Assembly: GCF_042242105.1 (NCBI RefSeq)
Contig: NC_092030.1
Coordinates: forward strand, 1 to 64,000
DNA length: 64,000 bases
Reading direction: 5' to 3'
Origin: Pempheris klunzingeri
Taxonomy: Eukaryota; Chordata; Actinopteri; Acropomatiformes; Pempheridae
Positions 11,647 to 33,877 of this stretch are shown here, piece by piece. The notes beneath the pieces were generated by a model. The model saw only the letters and a program-made list of their open reading frames with translations, did not search any database and was not told where the DNA came from. Positions within the stretch are counted from its first letter, which is position 1; each line of letters starts with the position of its first letter. The position numbers and the translations under genes were made by a program.

Positions 11647-11818
11647 TTACGCCCACTTCCCGACGTCACAGCCACTAGGGGGTGCCACCCATCGATTCAG
11701 CATGCCATGGGTACGGAGGGTAGGCACCAACTCCAAAACTCTAGGACCCTCCTATCCGGACTTATCGGCTCATGAAGTTCATGGGTAGGGGTACCCATAT
11801 CAGTTTTCATCATATAAC
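11647..11818 (+). repeat. Subtelomeric fragment F1 with type-3 3' end
   Basis: Begins with 40 bases of the main unit (TTACGCCCACTTCCCGACG to CACTAGGGGG). It then switches to a third end sequence that starts TGCCACCCATCG and carries CATGAA-G-TTCATG and GGGTA-GGGG-TACCC hairpins. It ends ATCATATAAC before CTAACC. The switch point shows that the third family shares its upstream part with the main unit. Confidence 0.8.
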
Positions 11819-11843
11819 CTAACCCTAACCCTAACCCTAACCC
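11819..11843 (+). repeat. Interstitial telomeric array
   Basis: Four CCCTAA units. Confidence 0.9.
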
Positions 11844-11907
11844 TTCTTCAGTTACCGGCCAGTCTGAGGATCGCCGTTTCGGCGATCGTGGTTATTACCC
11901 CCCTTAC
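11844..11907 (+). repeat. Subtelomeric fragment F2, type-2 3' end only
   Basis: The last 64 bases of a type-2 unit, from CTTCTTCAGTTACCGG to CCCCCCTTAC, joined on its left to CCCTAACC. Confidence 0.9.
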
Positions 11908-11921
11908 CTAACCCTAACCCT
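11908..11921 (+). repeat. Short interstitial telomeric array
   Basis: Two CCCTAA units. The left end of the next fragment overlaps the array by the microhomology CCTAGGGGG / CACTAGGGGG. Confidence 0.85.
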
Positions 11922-12063
11922 AGGGGGTGCCACCCATCGATTCAGCATGCCATGGGTACGGGGTGTAGGCACAAACTCCAAAACTCTAGGACCCTCCTAT
12001 CCGGACTTATCGGCTCATGAAGTTCATGGGTAGGGGTACCCATATCAGTTTTCATCATATAAC
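11922..12063 (+). repeat. Subtelomeric fragment F3, type-3 3' end
   Basis: A second copy of the type-3 end, differing from F1 by a few bases (for example GGGGTGTAGGCACAAAC against GGAGGGTAGGCACCAAC), with the same ATCATATAAC terminus. Confidence 0.85.
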
Positions 12064-12091
12064 CTAACCCTAACCCTAACCCTAACCCTAA
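12064..12091 (+). repeat. Interstitial telomeric array
   Basis: Four to five CCCTAA units. Confidence 0.9.
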
Positions 12092-12280
12092 ACAAACTTT
12101 TTTTCGCTACTTACGCCCACTTCCCGACGTCACAGCCACTAGGGGGACCCACCAAACGAAAGACAGCCTATGGAAATGGGGGGGTAGGAAAAACCTCAAC
12201 TCTCTAGCTCACAAGCTTCTTCAGTTACCGGCCAGTCTGAGGATCGCCGTTTCGGCGATCGTGGTTATTACCCCCCTTAC
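12092..12280 (+). repeat. Subtelomeric fragment F4, type-2 3' end
   Basis: A 5'-truncated copy starting at ACAAACTTTTTTTCGC and reaching the type-2 hairpin end. Its 3' junction has one extra C (TTAC|CCTAACCC), the main exception to the usual junction. Confidence 0.9.
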
Positions 12281-12300
12281 CCTAACCCTAACCCTAACCC
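12281..12300 (+). repeat. Interstitial telomeric array
   Basis: Three CCCTAA units. Confidence 0.9.
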
Positions 12301-12415
12301 TATGGAAATGGGGGGGGTACCACCCACTTTCAGCTCTCTACCTCCAACGGTTCGGGAGTTATCACCCAAAAACAGGACCATCAAATTTGATGATCGTGGT
12401 TATTACCCCCCTTAC
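12301..12415 (+). repeat. Subtelomeric fragment F5, type-1 3' end
   Basis: A 5'-truncated copy starting at TATGGAAATGGGG. The unit itself reads CCTATGGAAATG, so the CCTA is shared with the telomeric repeat (microhomology at the 5' join). Confidence 0.9.
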
Positions 12416-12437
12416 CTAACCCTAACCCTAACCCTAA
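12416..12437 (+). repeat. Interstitial telomeric array
   Basis: Three CCCTAA units ending in AA, then the AT-rich R3. Confidence 0.9.
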
Positions 12438-12690
12438 ATAGATTAATCAATTAATTAAATAAATAAATTAGTTAATTAATAGATATTAAAATTGATTTCA
12501 TTTGATAACAAACAATCTAAATTCAATTAATTAATAACAAAGCTAAAACTCATGAGCAGATTCGAGGAGGGGTGGACGACGGTTAGATATGGCGGAAGAC
12601 GCCGCCGTCGTCCACCCACAAGATGGCAAAACTGGGGGACGGACCGTGCACCTCCTGCTCCTTATTGGGAGCAGGTTCAGGATAGAGTAC
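12438..12690 (+). mobile_element. Second-family element R3: AT-rich leader plus Arg-rich ORF start
   Basis: A diverged copy of R1. The leader begins at ATAGATTAATCAATTAATT. An ATG at 12552 opens M-S-R-F-E-E-G-W-T-T-V-R-Y-G-G-R-R-R-R-R. From ATG to junction both copies are 139 bases. Most codon differences I checked against R1 are silent (GTC/GTT, AGG/AGA, TAC/TAT in V-R-Y). The CCTGCTCC/GGAGCAGG hairpin is retained and the 3' junction is GAGTAC|CTAACC. Confidence 0.6.
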
Positions 12691-12715
12691 CTAACCTAAC
12701 CCTAACCCTAACCCT
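12691..12715 (+). repeat. Interstitial telomeric array
   Basis: Four CCCTAA units, one short. Confidence 0.9.
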
Positions 12716-13101
12716 GCACCTGTGAAGAATAGAGAAAGAGAAAAGGATTTAGAAACAAAACAATTCCACTTACTTGGAAATAAAACCTGAAATAGAGAGA
12801 ATTAGTTACAAATGATTTTACTTACCTCGAGACCAAACCTGCAAAGGAGAAAAAGAGAAAGAAAAACTCAGGATAGACAATTCCATTTAATTGGAAAGAC
12901 AAACATAGAAAGAAAAATTGAAAACAAATCTCAGCTAAAGAGTAATAACTCACAAGGAAGGGAGTATTGAGATGATATACTTAACTGGAAATGGTGAAGT
13001 ATAACGACATGCGTAGGCCCGTGCCTTGCCTTTGGCTCCCCACTTTCAACTGCCGAGTCGTTGGACAAGGTGGGGGGAGTCATCGAGATAGCTTCTAACA
13101 T
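12716..13101. other. Unidentified subtelomeric segment
   Basis: About 390 bases, purine-rich at first (GAGAAAGAGAAAAG and similar, repeated with changes around 12730, 12850 and 12910), then an unrelated block with CCTTGCCTTTGGCTCCC and GTGGGGGGAGTC. It begins GCACCTGTGAAG after a telomeric array and ends in another. I recognise no gene in it. Confidence 0.5.
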
Positions 13102-13120
13102 CCTAACCCTAACCCTAACC
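13102..13120 (+). repeat. Short interstitial telomeric array
   Basis: Three CCCTAA units. Confidence 0.85.
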
Positions 13121-13180
13121 GGTGTGATGGACCGTGCACCTCTGCTCACCCTCTAGGGTGAGTGGCTCAGTCCCCTCTAC
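13121..13180 (+). mobile_element. Second-family element R4, 3' end only
   Basis: Starts GGTGTGATGGACCGTGCACC, matching the D-R-A-P-P codons of R1 and R3. It carries a third hairpin, CTCACCC-TCTA-GGGTGAG (13145-13162), at the same relative place. It ends CTCTAC before CTAACCC. The stem sequence differs from R1, R2 and R3 while pairing is kept. Confidence 0.6.
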
Positions 13181-13187
13181 CTAACCC

Positions 13188-13209
13188 ATATCAGTTTTCA
13201 TCCTATGAC
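13188..13209 (+). repeat. Type-3 3' tail fragment
   Basis: The 22-base tail of the type-3 end (ATATCAGTTTTCATCCTATG and two more bases), joined to CTAACCC on both sides. Confidence 0.75.
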
Positions 13210-13292
13210 CTAACCCTAACCCTAACCCTAACCCTCATGGTTATTACCCCCTTAGGGTTAGGGTTACCCCCCTTAGGGTTAACCCTAACCCT
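13210..13292. repeat. Inverted telomeric junction at the subtelomere edge
   Basis: Four CCCTAA units (13210-13235) and a unit tail GGTTATTACCCCC are followed by two TTAGGG units in the opposite orientation (13252-13265). Then come a run of C and the palindrome TTAGGGTTAACCCTAA (13273-13288). This is the only head-to-head telomeric arrangement in the subtelomere and marks its proximal border. Confidence 0.85.
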
Positions 13293-13380
13293 GGTTCTCA
13301 GGTTCCTGTGGATCCTGGTTCTCCTGCTGTGGTTCTCAGGTTCCTGTGGATCCTGGTCCTGGTTCTCCTGCTGTGGATCG
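13293..13380. repeat. Two-copy minisatellite
   Basis: GGTTCTCAGGTTCCTGTGG followed by ATCCTGGTTCTCCTGCTGT is repeated twice, the second copy with a six-base insertion (CCTGGT). It directly abuts the telomeric border. Confidence 0.8.
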
Positions 13381-13489
13381 TCAGCCACAGACACTTTTTA
13401 CTGATATCAGTCCTGTTATTATTATTCACATATTAACTATTGTCATGTCAATGTCAATGTTACCACATTGATCAGTATCAGTCACACTC

Positions 13490-13735
13490 CTATTGTCAGC
13501 ACTGTAGTTGCTGTTAGTATTTTGGTTGCTCTTTGTGTTTTTCCCATTAAAGGGGAGTTCTTCCTGCCACAGTTGCCTAATATAATATCTGATGCTGCTC
13601 ATGTGGGGATTCTTGAATCCTTGGGTGAATCCTTGGGTCTCTCTTAATTAAAGAGACCTGCTTAGAAGGGAAGTGTCTTGAGATAATGCTGTTGTGAATT
13701 GGCACTATATAAATAAAGATTGATTGAGATTGATT
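13490..13735 (+). mobile_element. Teleost retroposon 3' tail
   Basis: Contains the blocks AAAGGGGAGTTCTTCCT, GTGGGGATTCTTGAATCC and GTGAATTGGCACTATATAAA, ending in a GATTGATT-rich tail. A second diverged copy lies at about 57000-57325. These blocks are familiar as the 3' end of a very abundant teleost non-LTR retroposon. I cannot assign the family without a library search. Confidence 0.65.
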
Positions 13736-14061
13736 GATCTCATCATAATGTTCACGGAGAGCGTTATGGACTTAGATAATTTCATTTTTCAAATAATAAC
13801 TGTGTTCACTTCAGATAATTAACCATTTAAACACCTGCACACTGTATCAAACCTCTCCAGAATTTCCCCCTGGGGATCAATAACGTATTTCTATCTATTT
13901 CTATCTGAGCCTGTAATGATGTGAAATAAACTGTTTAGTTCACACTTTGGACAGCAGATGTCACTGTTGTCCCTGACAGAGTGTAGAGGCAGACAAACAC
14001 GGATCCTAATCATTGATAAAATCCATCAATCAACCATTTTTCAAGCACAGAGAACAATTTC

Positions 14062-14063
<2 letters not shown>

Positions 14064-14116
<53 letters not shown>

Positions 14117-14133
14117 TGTGCGGGGGGGGGGGG
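14064..14133. repeat. (TG)n microsatellite with poly-G
   Basis: TG repeats with a CGCGCG interruption, ending in a run of 11 G. Confidence 0.95.
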
Positions 14134-14189
14134 TGTCCTCACACCAGATTGAATGGTAAATGTGCTCTCTCTATGCATCTGTCTCTCGC

Positions 14190-14246
14190 TCACACACACA
14201 CACACACAAACACAGATGCACACACACAAACACACACTCTCACACA
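14190..14246. repeat. (CA)n microsatellite, imperfect
   Basis: CA repeats interrupted by AAACACAGATG and CTCT. Confidence 0.9.
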
Positions 14247-15018
14247 TTTTTGAATGTACATAATAATGGGTTTATGCTCCTGATGTGTGATTATGTTCCA
14301 GTAGATAATCACAGGGTGTCTGTCTGTCTGTCCTGTGGGATTAGCCTCATGTAACGACACCCTTGGATATTTAAACTCTTCAGAGGGTGTCAGGGCTCCG
14401 TCTCTCTAAACATGTTCACTAGACTGTAAATACCTCCAATAATAGCTCGGAGGGGAAAAGAGGCTCACAGGATGCCTGCAGTACTTGTGTTTGTCGGTGG
14501 TGGAGTTTTCTTCCTGCAGGACGTCTCCGTTCTGTGTGGAAACCTCTTAATTATCCTGTTTACCCCTTTTACGGACAGAGTGCCGTCATGAAAAGAAGCA
14601 CTTACACCAGCACACACACACGTACAGACAGACAGATACATGCACACACAGTCACATAAAATGGATTTATATTTTTCTGCAGTCACTGAGCAGCAGATTA
14701 TGGTTTCGGTGAAGCTGGACTTTCTTCAGTCACTGGCCAGACTTGAGAGGACAATCAGCCAAGTTTAGAACATCCACGGCCCACATCGTTTCCTGACTAA
14801 GGCGTGACGTCAGTCCGGAGGGAAAAGGGAGGCCCTTTGTGATCCCCTCAGTATCTGCTGAGGATGTGAGAGGCTGTGGCTGCTTCTGCACCGCCCCCTT
14901 TATTTCCCCACAATCAACAGGAAGCCTGGAGGCCAGAGAGAGCAGCCAATCTTCAGGAGAGGAAAGACGAAGGTCCAGCTGTACACTCACAACAAAGGAC
15001 AACAATCAAGGCAGAGGA

Positions 15019-18000
15019 ATGAACAAGAACCAGAAAGAAGTCAAGAAAATCCAGTCAGTTTATCTGCAAAACCTGGAAAAACTGAATCAGGGGATAAAGG
15101 CAGACAAGAAAAGTTGGAAACCAAAGGAAGGAGACTTTACTGCAGCGATGGAAAAGCTGCGACAGCCCCCCATAGCTGGGAAGGTAACCAAGAGCTCAGC
15201 GCATAGAATCAGCAGAGACCTCACCTGCTCCATCTGCCTGGATCTGTTCAAGCAGCCCGTGTCTCTGCCCTGCGATCACACCTTCTGCCAGGGGTGCATT
15301 GAGGGCTACTGGACCGGCCCCCGGGGCCCTGGGCAGGGAGGCTCCGGCTCCTGCCCTCAGTGCAGGAAGGTGTACCCCGGACAAAGCTACAGGCCCAACC
15401 GCATTGTTGCCAACATAGTGGAGAGTTACTGTCAGGGTCTGGAGGAGAGTGGTGCAGCAGCCCGCCTGGCAGATGCTGGGCTGACAGAGAGGGCTCCTGC
15501 TCCTGTCCCACGCTGCAGTCGACATAGAGAGGAGCTGAAGCTCTACTGCGAGGAGGACCAGGAGCTGGTGTGTCTGGTGTGTGGTCTATCCCAGGAGCAC
15601 AGAAACCACACCATGGTGTGTGTCCAGGAGGCTGAACAGAAGTACAGGGTGAGTTCAGCTTCATGCCAAAGTTTGTCGGTACTGAAGAGCTCAGCAGAAT
15701 CTCCACATCGTACAATTTATCTGAAGCCTCAATTAACTCCGTTGAAGTTCTGCGCCTCAGGAGGTTAGGTGTGTGTGACTTATTGCGCAACACAGAGTCT
15801 GTGGTCAGCAACAACACCAGCGCTACTTCACCATGTTATTCCTGTACCTGTGTTTTGTTATAAAGAATAGCAGATGTGACTTTGTGTTTGTCATGAGCTG
15901 CAGCTCAGTGTGCAGTCGTGTCTGTCTCTGTCTGTCAGGCGTCTCTCAACAGCTCCATGGATTCCCTCAAAGCTGAGCTCAACACAGCGCTGCAGTGTGA
16001 CCGGGAGGCCGAGGAAGAGGTTAAAAAGCTCAAGGTGAGAGGAAATGCCACCACAACAACCACATATGGACACACTGCAATCACTGCTGCATTTCTGTAC
16101 CACTATGGAAGTCCACTGTGACCCCTTTAATGTCTTAAAACCAGATTTGACCACACAGAAATGAGTCTGCTGATGTCTCTTGTTTCTGATTCATTAGTCC
16201 CTTTTTCATTTGTGCTGTGCTTCCACTGTAATAAAACGTGTAATGACAATTTCCATCATCCTCCACCTACGTAGGAGCACACTGCTGACCTGAAGCAGCG
16301 CATTGAGGCCCAGTTCAGTGACCTGCATCAGTTCCTGTACCAGGAGGAGAAGCTGCTGCAGGTGAAGCTGAAGACGGAGGAGCGCAGAGAGCTGATCCGA
16401 CTAGACGAGCACAAGGCCCTGCTGTGTGTGGAGATCTCCCGTCTGCAGAGAGCCGTCCATGAGATAGAGGACAAGCTGAGGGAGCAGGACGCCTTCAGTC
16501 TGCTGCGGGTGGGTTCAGCTCACATCAACTTCATACAGCTGGAAGTTATTAAGAGCATGATGAGTCAGCTCTGGGGACGATTACGGCCAGAAGAGCTGAG
16601 CTTTGGATTTCAGACATAAGAACTATTCATATGAGACTGAAACTTGAGGTAAGGAGGTAAAGTTTGTGGTTAATTTATGTTTCTGTGCTGAAATGTTAAA
16701 CAGGATCCAGCATCAACTTTCAGCATTTTACTTCAGCAGGGTGTGACCACTTTGGCTTTCCTGTTGCACTTCTTGAGCATGTTAATCGTGTCGGTTTGAG
16801 TGAGTTTGAGGAGTTTGACGTACCGGTAAAAACATGCTTTTGCAACATTTTGCAGCTATTCTAAAGACAAAGGGCTTGGGCAGTGAGCGTAGACAGGATA
16901 TAGGCCAGTGATCTCACCCGCTGATCTTGAGGATAAGGAGTTTGGCTGAGGCTCAGGGCCACACTGAGGCCACGGCTGCGGGACTTTCCCCGGCCACAGC
17001 GAGAGCCCACAGGGTGGGATAGCGTGAGCTCAGACATTGATGTAATGTGGAAAAAGCTCTCTTTTCTCTCAGATCCAACAAAACTAATCAGCAGTCTGTC
17101 TCCCTTTTCCTGTGTCTCATTTCAGAGCATCAAAGTCCTACTCCAGAGGTGAGTGTGGGAACTACTTTTTCCTGGAAAGGGTTTGTTTTTATTCTCCCTC
17201 CACTGCTCTGACTTTGCTTTTGTTGGCAGGCCTTCGCTGAAGTTTGAGAAGCCCACATTTACACCGCCCAGTTTGTGTGAAGGTCGGTTTGCAGGGCCCC
17301 TGCAGTACAGAGTGTGGAAATCCATGAAAGGAAGCATTTATCCAGGTACTTTGAGTAACTCGTATGCCTTGGCAAGTGTAAATTACCAGCACTGAACTAC
17401 ACAGAACCAACACCGATCATCTGAGCATTACTGTGTATTACTAGAAAACCCTCAGTCTGATTTTCTATTTTTCTTGTTTTTAGTCCCGGCAGCCATTACC
17501 TTTAACTCGAGCACAGCCAACCCTTGGCTCAGCCTGACCTCCTCCCTCACCTGTGTTCGCTACCAGACCTTCAACCACACGGTGCAGGACAACCCCTACA
17601 GGTTCAACGCTGCCCTGTCACTGCTCGGCAGTCAAGGCTTCACCCACGGACGGCACTACTGGGAAATCGAAGTGTACAGCAGCACAGTGTGGACTGTGGG
17701 GGTGGCCCGTGAGTCTGTGCCCAGAAAGGGTGTCATCAAAGCCCTTCCAGCCAACGGCTTCTGGACTCTGACCCTCTCCTACGGGATACAGTACATGGCT
17801 GGCACTTCACCGCCAACCGTGCTGTCTCTGGAGGAGCCGCTGGCCAGGATCGGAGTGTACCTGGACTACAAGAGGGGTCTGGTGTCCTTTTACAATGCAG
17901 AGAGCATGACACACCTGTACACCTTCAGGGAGACCTTCAGCGAGACGCTGTACCCGTACTTCAACTTGGGCTTTCTGGATAAAGTGCATGAAAATGAGCC

Positions 18001-18028
18001 TCTCAAAGTTTTCTTACCAAAGATATAA
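15019..18028 (+). CDS. TRIM-family E3 ubiquitin ligase (RING, B-box, coiled coil, PRY-SPRY)
   Basis: Six exons: 15019-15648, 15939-16034, 16275-16508, 17126-17148, 17230-17345, 17484-18028; 547 aa. Exon lengths of 96, 234 and 23 bases are typical of C-IV TRIM genes, and all splice sites are GT-AG with phase closing exactly. RING at about residues 70-118 (C-S-I-C ... C-D-H-T-F-C-Q-G-C ... C-P-Q-C). B-box-2 at about 166-197 (C-S-R-H ... C-x2-C ... H-R-N-H). Coiled coil in exons 2-3. PRY-SPRY from about 366 (exons 5-6), including W-E-I-E-V and a C-terminal Y-P-Y-F-N-L-G. Such proteins transfer ubiquitin to targets recognised by SPRY, often in innate immunity. The ATG at 15019 is the first in frame; a 69-residue Lys-rich segment precedes the RING. 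The exact paralogue cannot be assigned by eye, so no symbol is given. Confidence 0.93.
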
Positions 18029-18427
18029 AGGCTGTGATGAAAGTACAGCTGAAAGGGAGCCAAAGGGTAAAACAAACAGGAGGAAAACAATTCTGGTTTC
18101 AGATGACAGAAGCGTCTGCCCATTAAAAACAGAAAGGGTCCCCCTGGAGTTAAACTAAACTAAACACTGTGTGTAGCCTTTGCCTTTTTATTTCTGCCAC
18201 CTGTTGCGCACAAGGATAGTGTGAGCGTTAGGTCTTCACTCATTTGAGAGCAGCCTCTCCTAAAACTGCACAGGGACACTTTGAACAACCTTTTGTCCAG
18301 TTTGTGGACCTCTGGGATCCGTCACGTTTCACTTCAGAGAAACTGTACGTCAGCGAAGAAAGTGAAACTGAATAATGTGCTCTTCTGATTCTTTTAATCA
18401 TTCAGTAATCATTTTCATGCATGATTC

Positions 18428-18433
18428 AATAAA
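18428..18433 (+). promoter_or_regulatory. Candidate polyadenylation signal of the TRIM gene
   Basis: AATAAA 400 bases after the stop codon, followed by a T-rich stretch (18440-18460). Confidence 0.5.
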
Positions 18434-19659
18434 ATGTCTCTTTATATTGTGATTTTTTGACATGTTGAATTTATATACGTGATATTTTAGTTGATTATGT
18501 CATATTACACTAATGATTTATTTGGTGCATTTAATGACCCTGGGAAATGTTAAACTTTTTGATTGGAACAGTGATCAGATGTGTGTAAAAGCCACTTGGA
18601 TTTAACAGTCCTGTGAACAGATGGTTGTGATCTGGGGTATATTTGTACCTGTGGCAGACGTCCTGACGTACCACCTGTTTACTCAGGCCACATTGAGTGG
18701 AACCAAATATCACTCAGAATTTTGTGGGTGACATTTTAATAAAAGCATTTCTGGAAACTTTTTCCAAGCGTGCTTATTCCACCACAAAATAAACAGAACA
18801 TTCTTGTCATCGGCGTTTGGTAGATGGTGATGCACTATTGGTTTAAGACTGTCAGAGGTCACATGACCACACCTGGCCCCCTCAGGTGAGATCTCTGCAC
18901 CTTAACCAGAGACTGTGTGAGTGTTGTCGGCATCCTGAGGTGAACTATAGCCTACCCTTATCTAACACCAGGCTGAAACATTTTGCTGTGCACTGTGGTG
19001 CGCGGTTTCTCCTCTGACCACACTCAGCAGCCCAACGGGCGGGGCCAGGTGTATGCTGGTGCAACTGTGCCCACGCCCACTGGTGATGTTGACAGTGCAC
19101 CATCTCCCTCCAGAATACACCTCTACATCGCCGATGGTAGCCTTAAGTCTCTGAGGTCAGCGCAGAGCATGTTTACTGATGCAGTCTGAGATGTAAAATA
19201 TGGTAGGGATGGAAGAAGTGATGTTAGCAGCTGTGAGAGAAACGCTCAGAAACACCCACCCTCAGGTGAAAAGCAGAAAAATGTGGAAAAATATGAAAAG
19301 TATCCAAAGGGATGTCAAAAGGGTTGAGCCGCCTGGAGACTCAAAGACCAAACTGAAGGAGCCTTCAACACATTGGACTTCCTCCGACGTTCACACTCAG
19401 CATCAGTATGTGCATTTATCCAGTGATATAATACAACAAAGTGCATCACATTCACCAGAAGTGATCAAACCTTCCACCACAGACAGCAGAAAGTGACAAA
19501 ATAACACGATTAAAAAAACGGCAAACAGTATCACATTATATACATTTTATAAGTGAAGACAGCGCTAGGACCATCAGCTCGTTACAGGCATGAGACTGAA
19601 TTCAGTCCAGACAATCACTGCAGACCCGGCGTGCCCTCCATCCTGTGCAACTATCTAGT

Positions 19660-19689
19660 GAGGAGGAGGAGGAGGAGGAGGAGGAGGAG
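19660..19689. repeat. (GGA)n microsatellite
   Basis: About ten GGA units, probably in the bmp1 3' untranslated region (CCT repeat in the transcript). Confidence 0.9.
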
Positions 19690-19849
19690 TGAGGTCTGTG
19701 CGTGGCTTCACTCTGACTAACACATGTGAACGTGAAGTCTGCGGCCTGGTGTTTGTGGTGTCAGTCATGGCTCCTCGTCTGGAGACGGGTGTGTCCCACC
19801 AAATGTTGGGGCTCACGTCTCCATTTAGGTTTGGGGTCGGTCTACAGAG

Positions 19850-32496
<12,647 letters not shown>

Positions 32497-33877
32497 CTCA
32501 TCGGAGCCTCTCAGACTAACGACACCCCGACCCTCATCGGAGCCTCCAGCAGCTCCGGAGCTGAAGAGAGCGCAGACACAGCGGCCGGCACAGTTTACAA
32601 CAGCCCCCCCCCCCCGGACTGAGCGGCACTCAGTCACTGACAGGCACACGCGCACGCACACACACGCGCACGCACACATCTGGCTTTTATTAGCTGTTAG
32701 TTAGTTAGTTGGTTAGTTAGTTAGTTAGTGACCATAGTGACAAGGTCTCAGCTGATGAAGCTAACCTGGAGAAGAGAGCAGGTGAGCGAGGAGGAAGACA
32801 AGAGGGAGCCAGAGGGAGGAGGAAGAGCAGAACGATCAACCAGAAGGTGTCCTCCTTTTCCCAGTGAGGAAGAACAGATAATCTCACACACATGAAATAT
32901 ACCTGCTCCAGCCTTCAAAAGTCCTCTTACCTGCTTTTCTGTTCCTGTCCTGTGCTGTAGATGGATGGATGTCAGTGTCCTTCCCTTCCACAGGAGCAGA
33001 ACGGCCTGAGCAGCATCTCTGTTCTTTGCTGGAAACTTTCACTGTTTGATTTTATCTTACATCAGCACATCAACAGTTCCCAGTTCCCTCCTTCAAATGC
33101 AGAAAACTGTCTTGGTAACAGTGAAGTGCATGTGTTTCCCTGTAGGTGGCACTGAGGAGTTAAGTGTAAAACTGAGGAAACCTGCAGGAGGAGGAAAAAA
33201 AAAACAAAGTGTAAGAAGGAGGTGCTGAAAGCTGAAGGGTCATTCAGACACACAGAGGAGAAAAAATCAGCCGCTGGGACTTTGTTCTAACTGAGTCAAG
33301 GTGATTGTACGGCGGAAGAGAGAGGAAGAAGACGGAGACAAAGACTCAGACCCAGCAGCTCCTCAGCTGTTGAGGACTTGAGACACCGAGGACCTGAGAC
33401 ACTGAGGAACTGAGACACAGAGGACCTTAGACACAGAGGACCTGAGACACCGAGGACCTGAGACATTGAGGACCTGAGACACCGAGGACCTGAGACATTG
33501 AGGACCTGAGACACAGAGGACCTGAGACATTGAGGACCTGAGAAACAGAGGACCTGAGACACAGAGGACCTGAGACATTGAGGACCTGAGACACAGAGGA
33601 CCTTAGACATTGAGGACCTGAGACACAGAGGACCTGAGACATTGAGGACCTGAGACACCGAGGACCTTAGACACAGAGGACCTGAGACACAGAGGACCTG
33701 AGACATTGAGGACCTTAGACACAGAGGACCTGAGACATTGAGGACCTGAGAAACAGAGCCAGGAAGGAGACGCTCTGCTGACAGCAGCAGGGCTGTGAAG
33801 TGACAGTGGATAGAAACCCTCCGACTGGACAGCGTTGATGTTCACCTTCTCTTTGGCTGGCCCTTAAACTAGGAGTG
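32497..33877. promoter_or_regulatory. Shared head-to-head upstream region of bmp1 and antxr1
   Basis: The two start codons diverge and are 1.38 kb apart, so the promoters of both genes lie here unless further 5' exons exist. The part next to bmp1 (32500-32680) is GC-rich with a CA/CG tract. The part next to antxr1 is a 16-base minisatellite (33371-33759). No TATA box was assigned. Confidence 0.5.
33371..33759. repeat. 16-base minisatellite upstream of antxr1
   Basis: About 24 copies of GAGGACCTGAGACAYN with three main variants (ACACAGAG, ACACCGAG, ACATTGAG), ending 118 bases before the antxr1 ATG. On the opposite strand it gives a repeated open frame that I regard as a shadow. Confidence 0.9.

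Larger units (their letters stand above)
13736..15018. other. Intergenic region upstream of the TRIM gene
   Basis: No coding exon recognised. It holds two dinucleotide repeats (14064-14133 and 14190-14246). The stretch from about 14730 is likely promoter and 5' leader of the TRIM gene, because the frame is open for at least 180 bases upstream of the ATG at 15019. Confidence 0.6.
18029..19849. other. Tail-to-tail intergenic region, TRIM and bmp1
   Basis: Holds the 3' untranslated regions of both genes and a GGA-repeat at 19660-19689. Open frames here (for example 19200-19496) have no recognisable domain and I do not call them genes. Confidence 0.7.

Noticed and set aside
19200..19496. 98-residue open frame between TRIM and bmp1
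   Set aside because: No recognisable domain; low-complexity, Lys/Ser-rich, probably 3' untranslated sequence.
33296..33845. Repeated open frames in the 16-base minisatellite
   Set aside because: Tandem repeat translated in several frames; no gene context.
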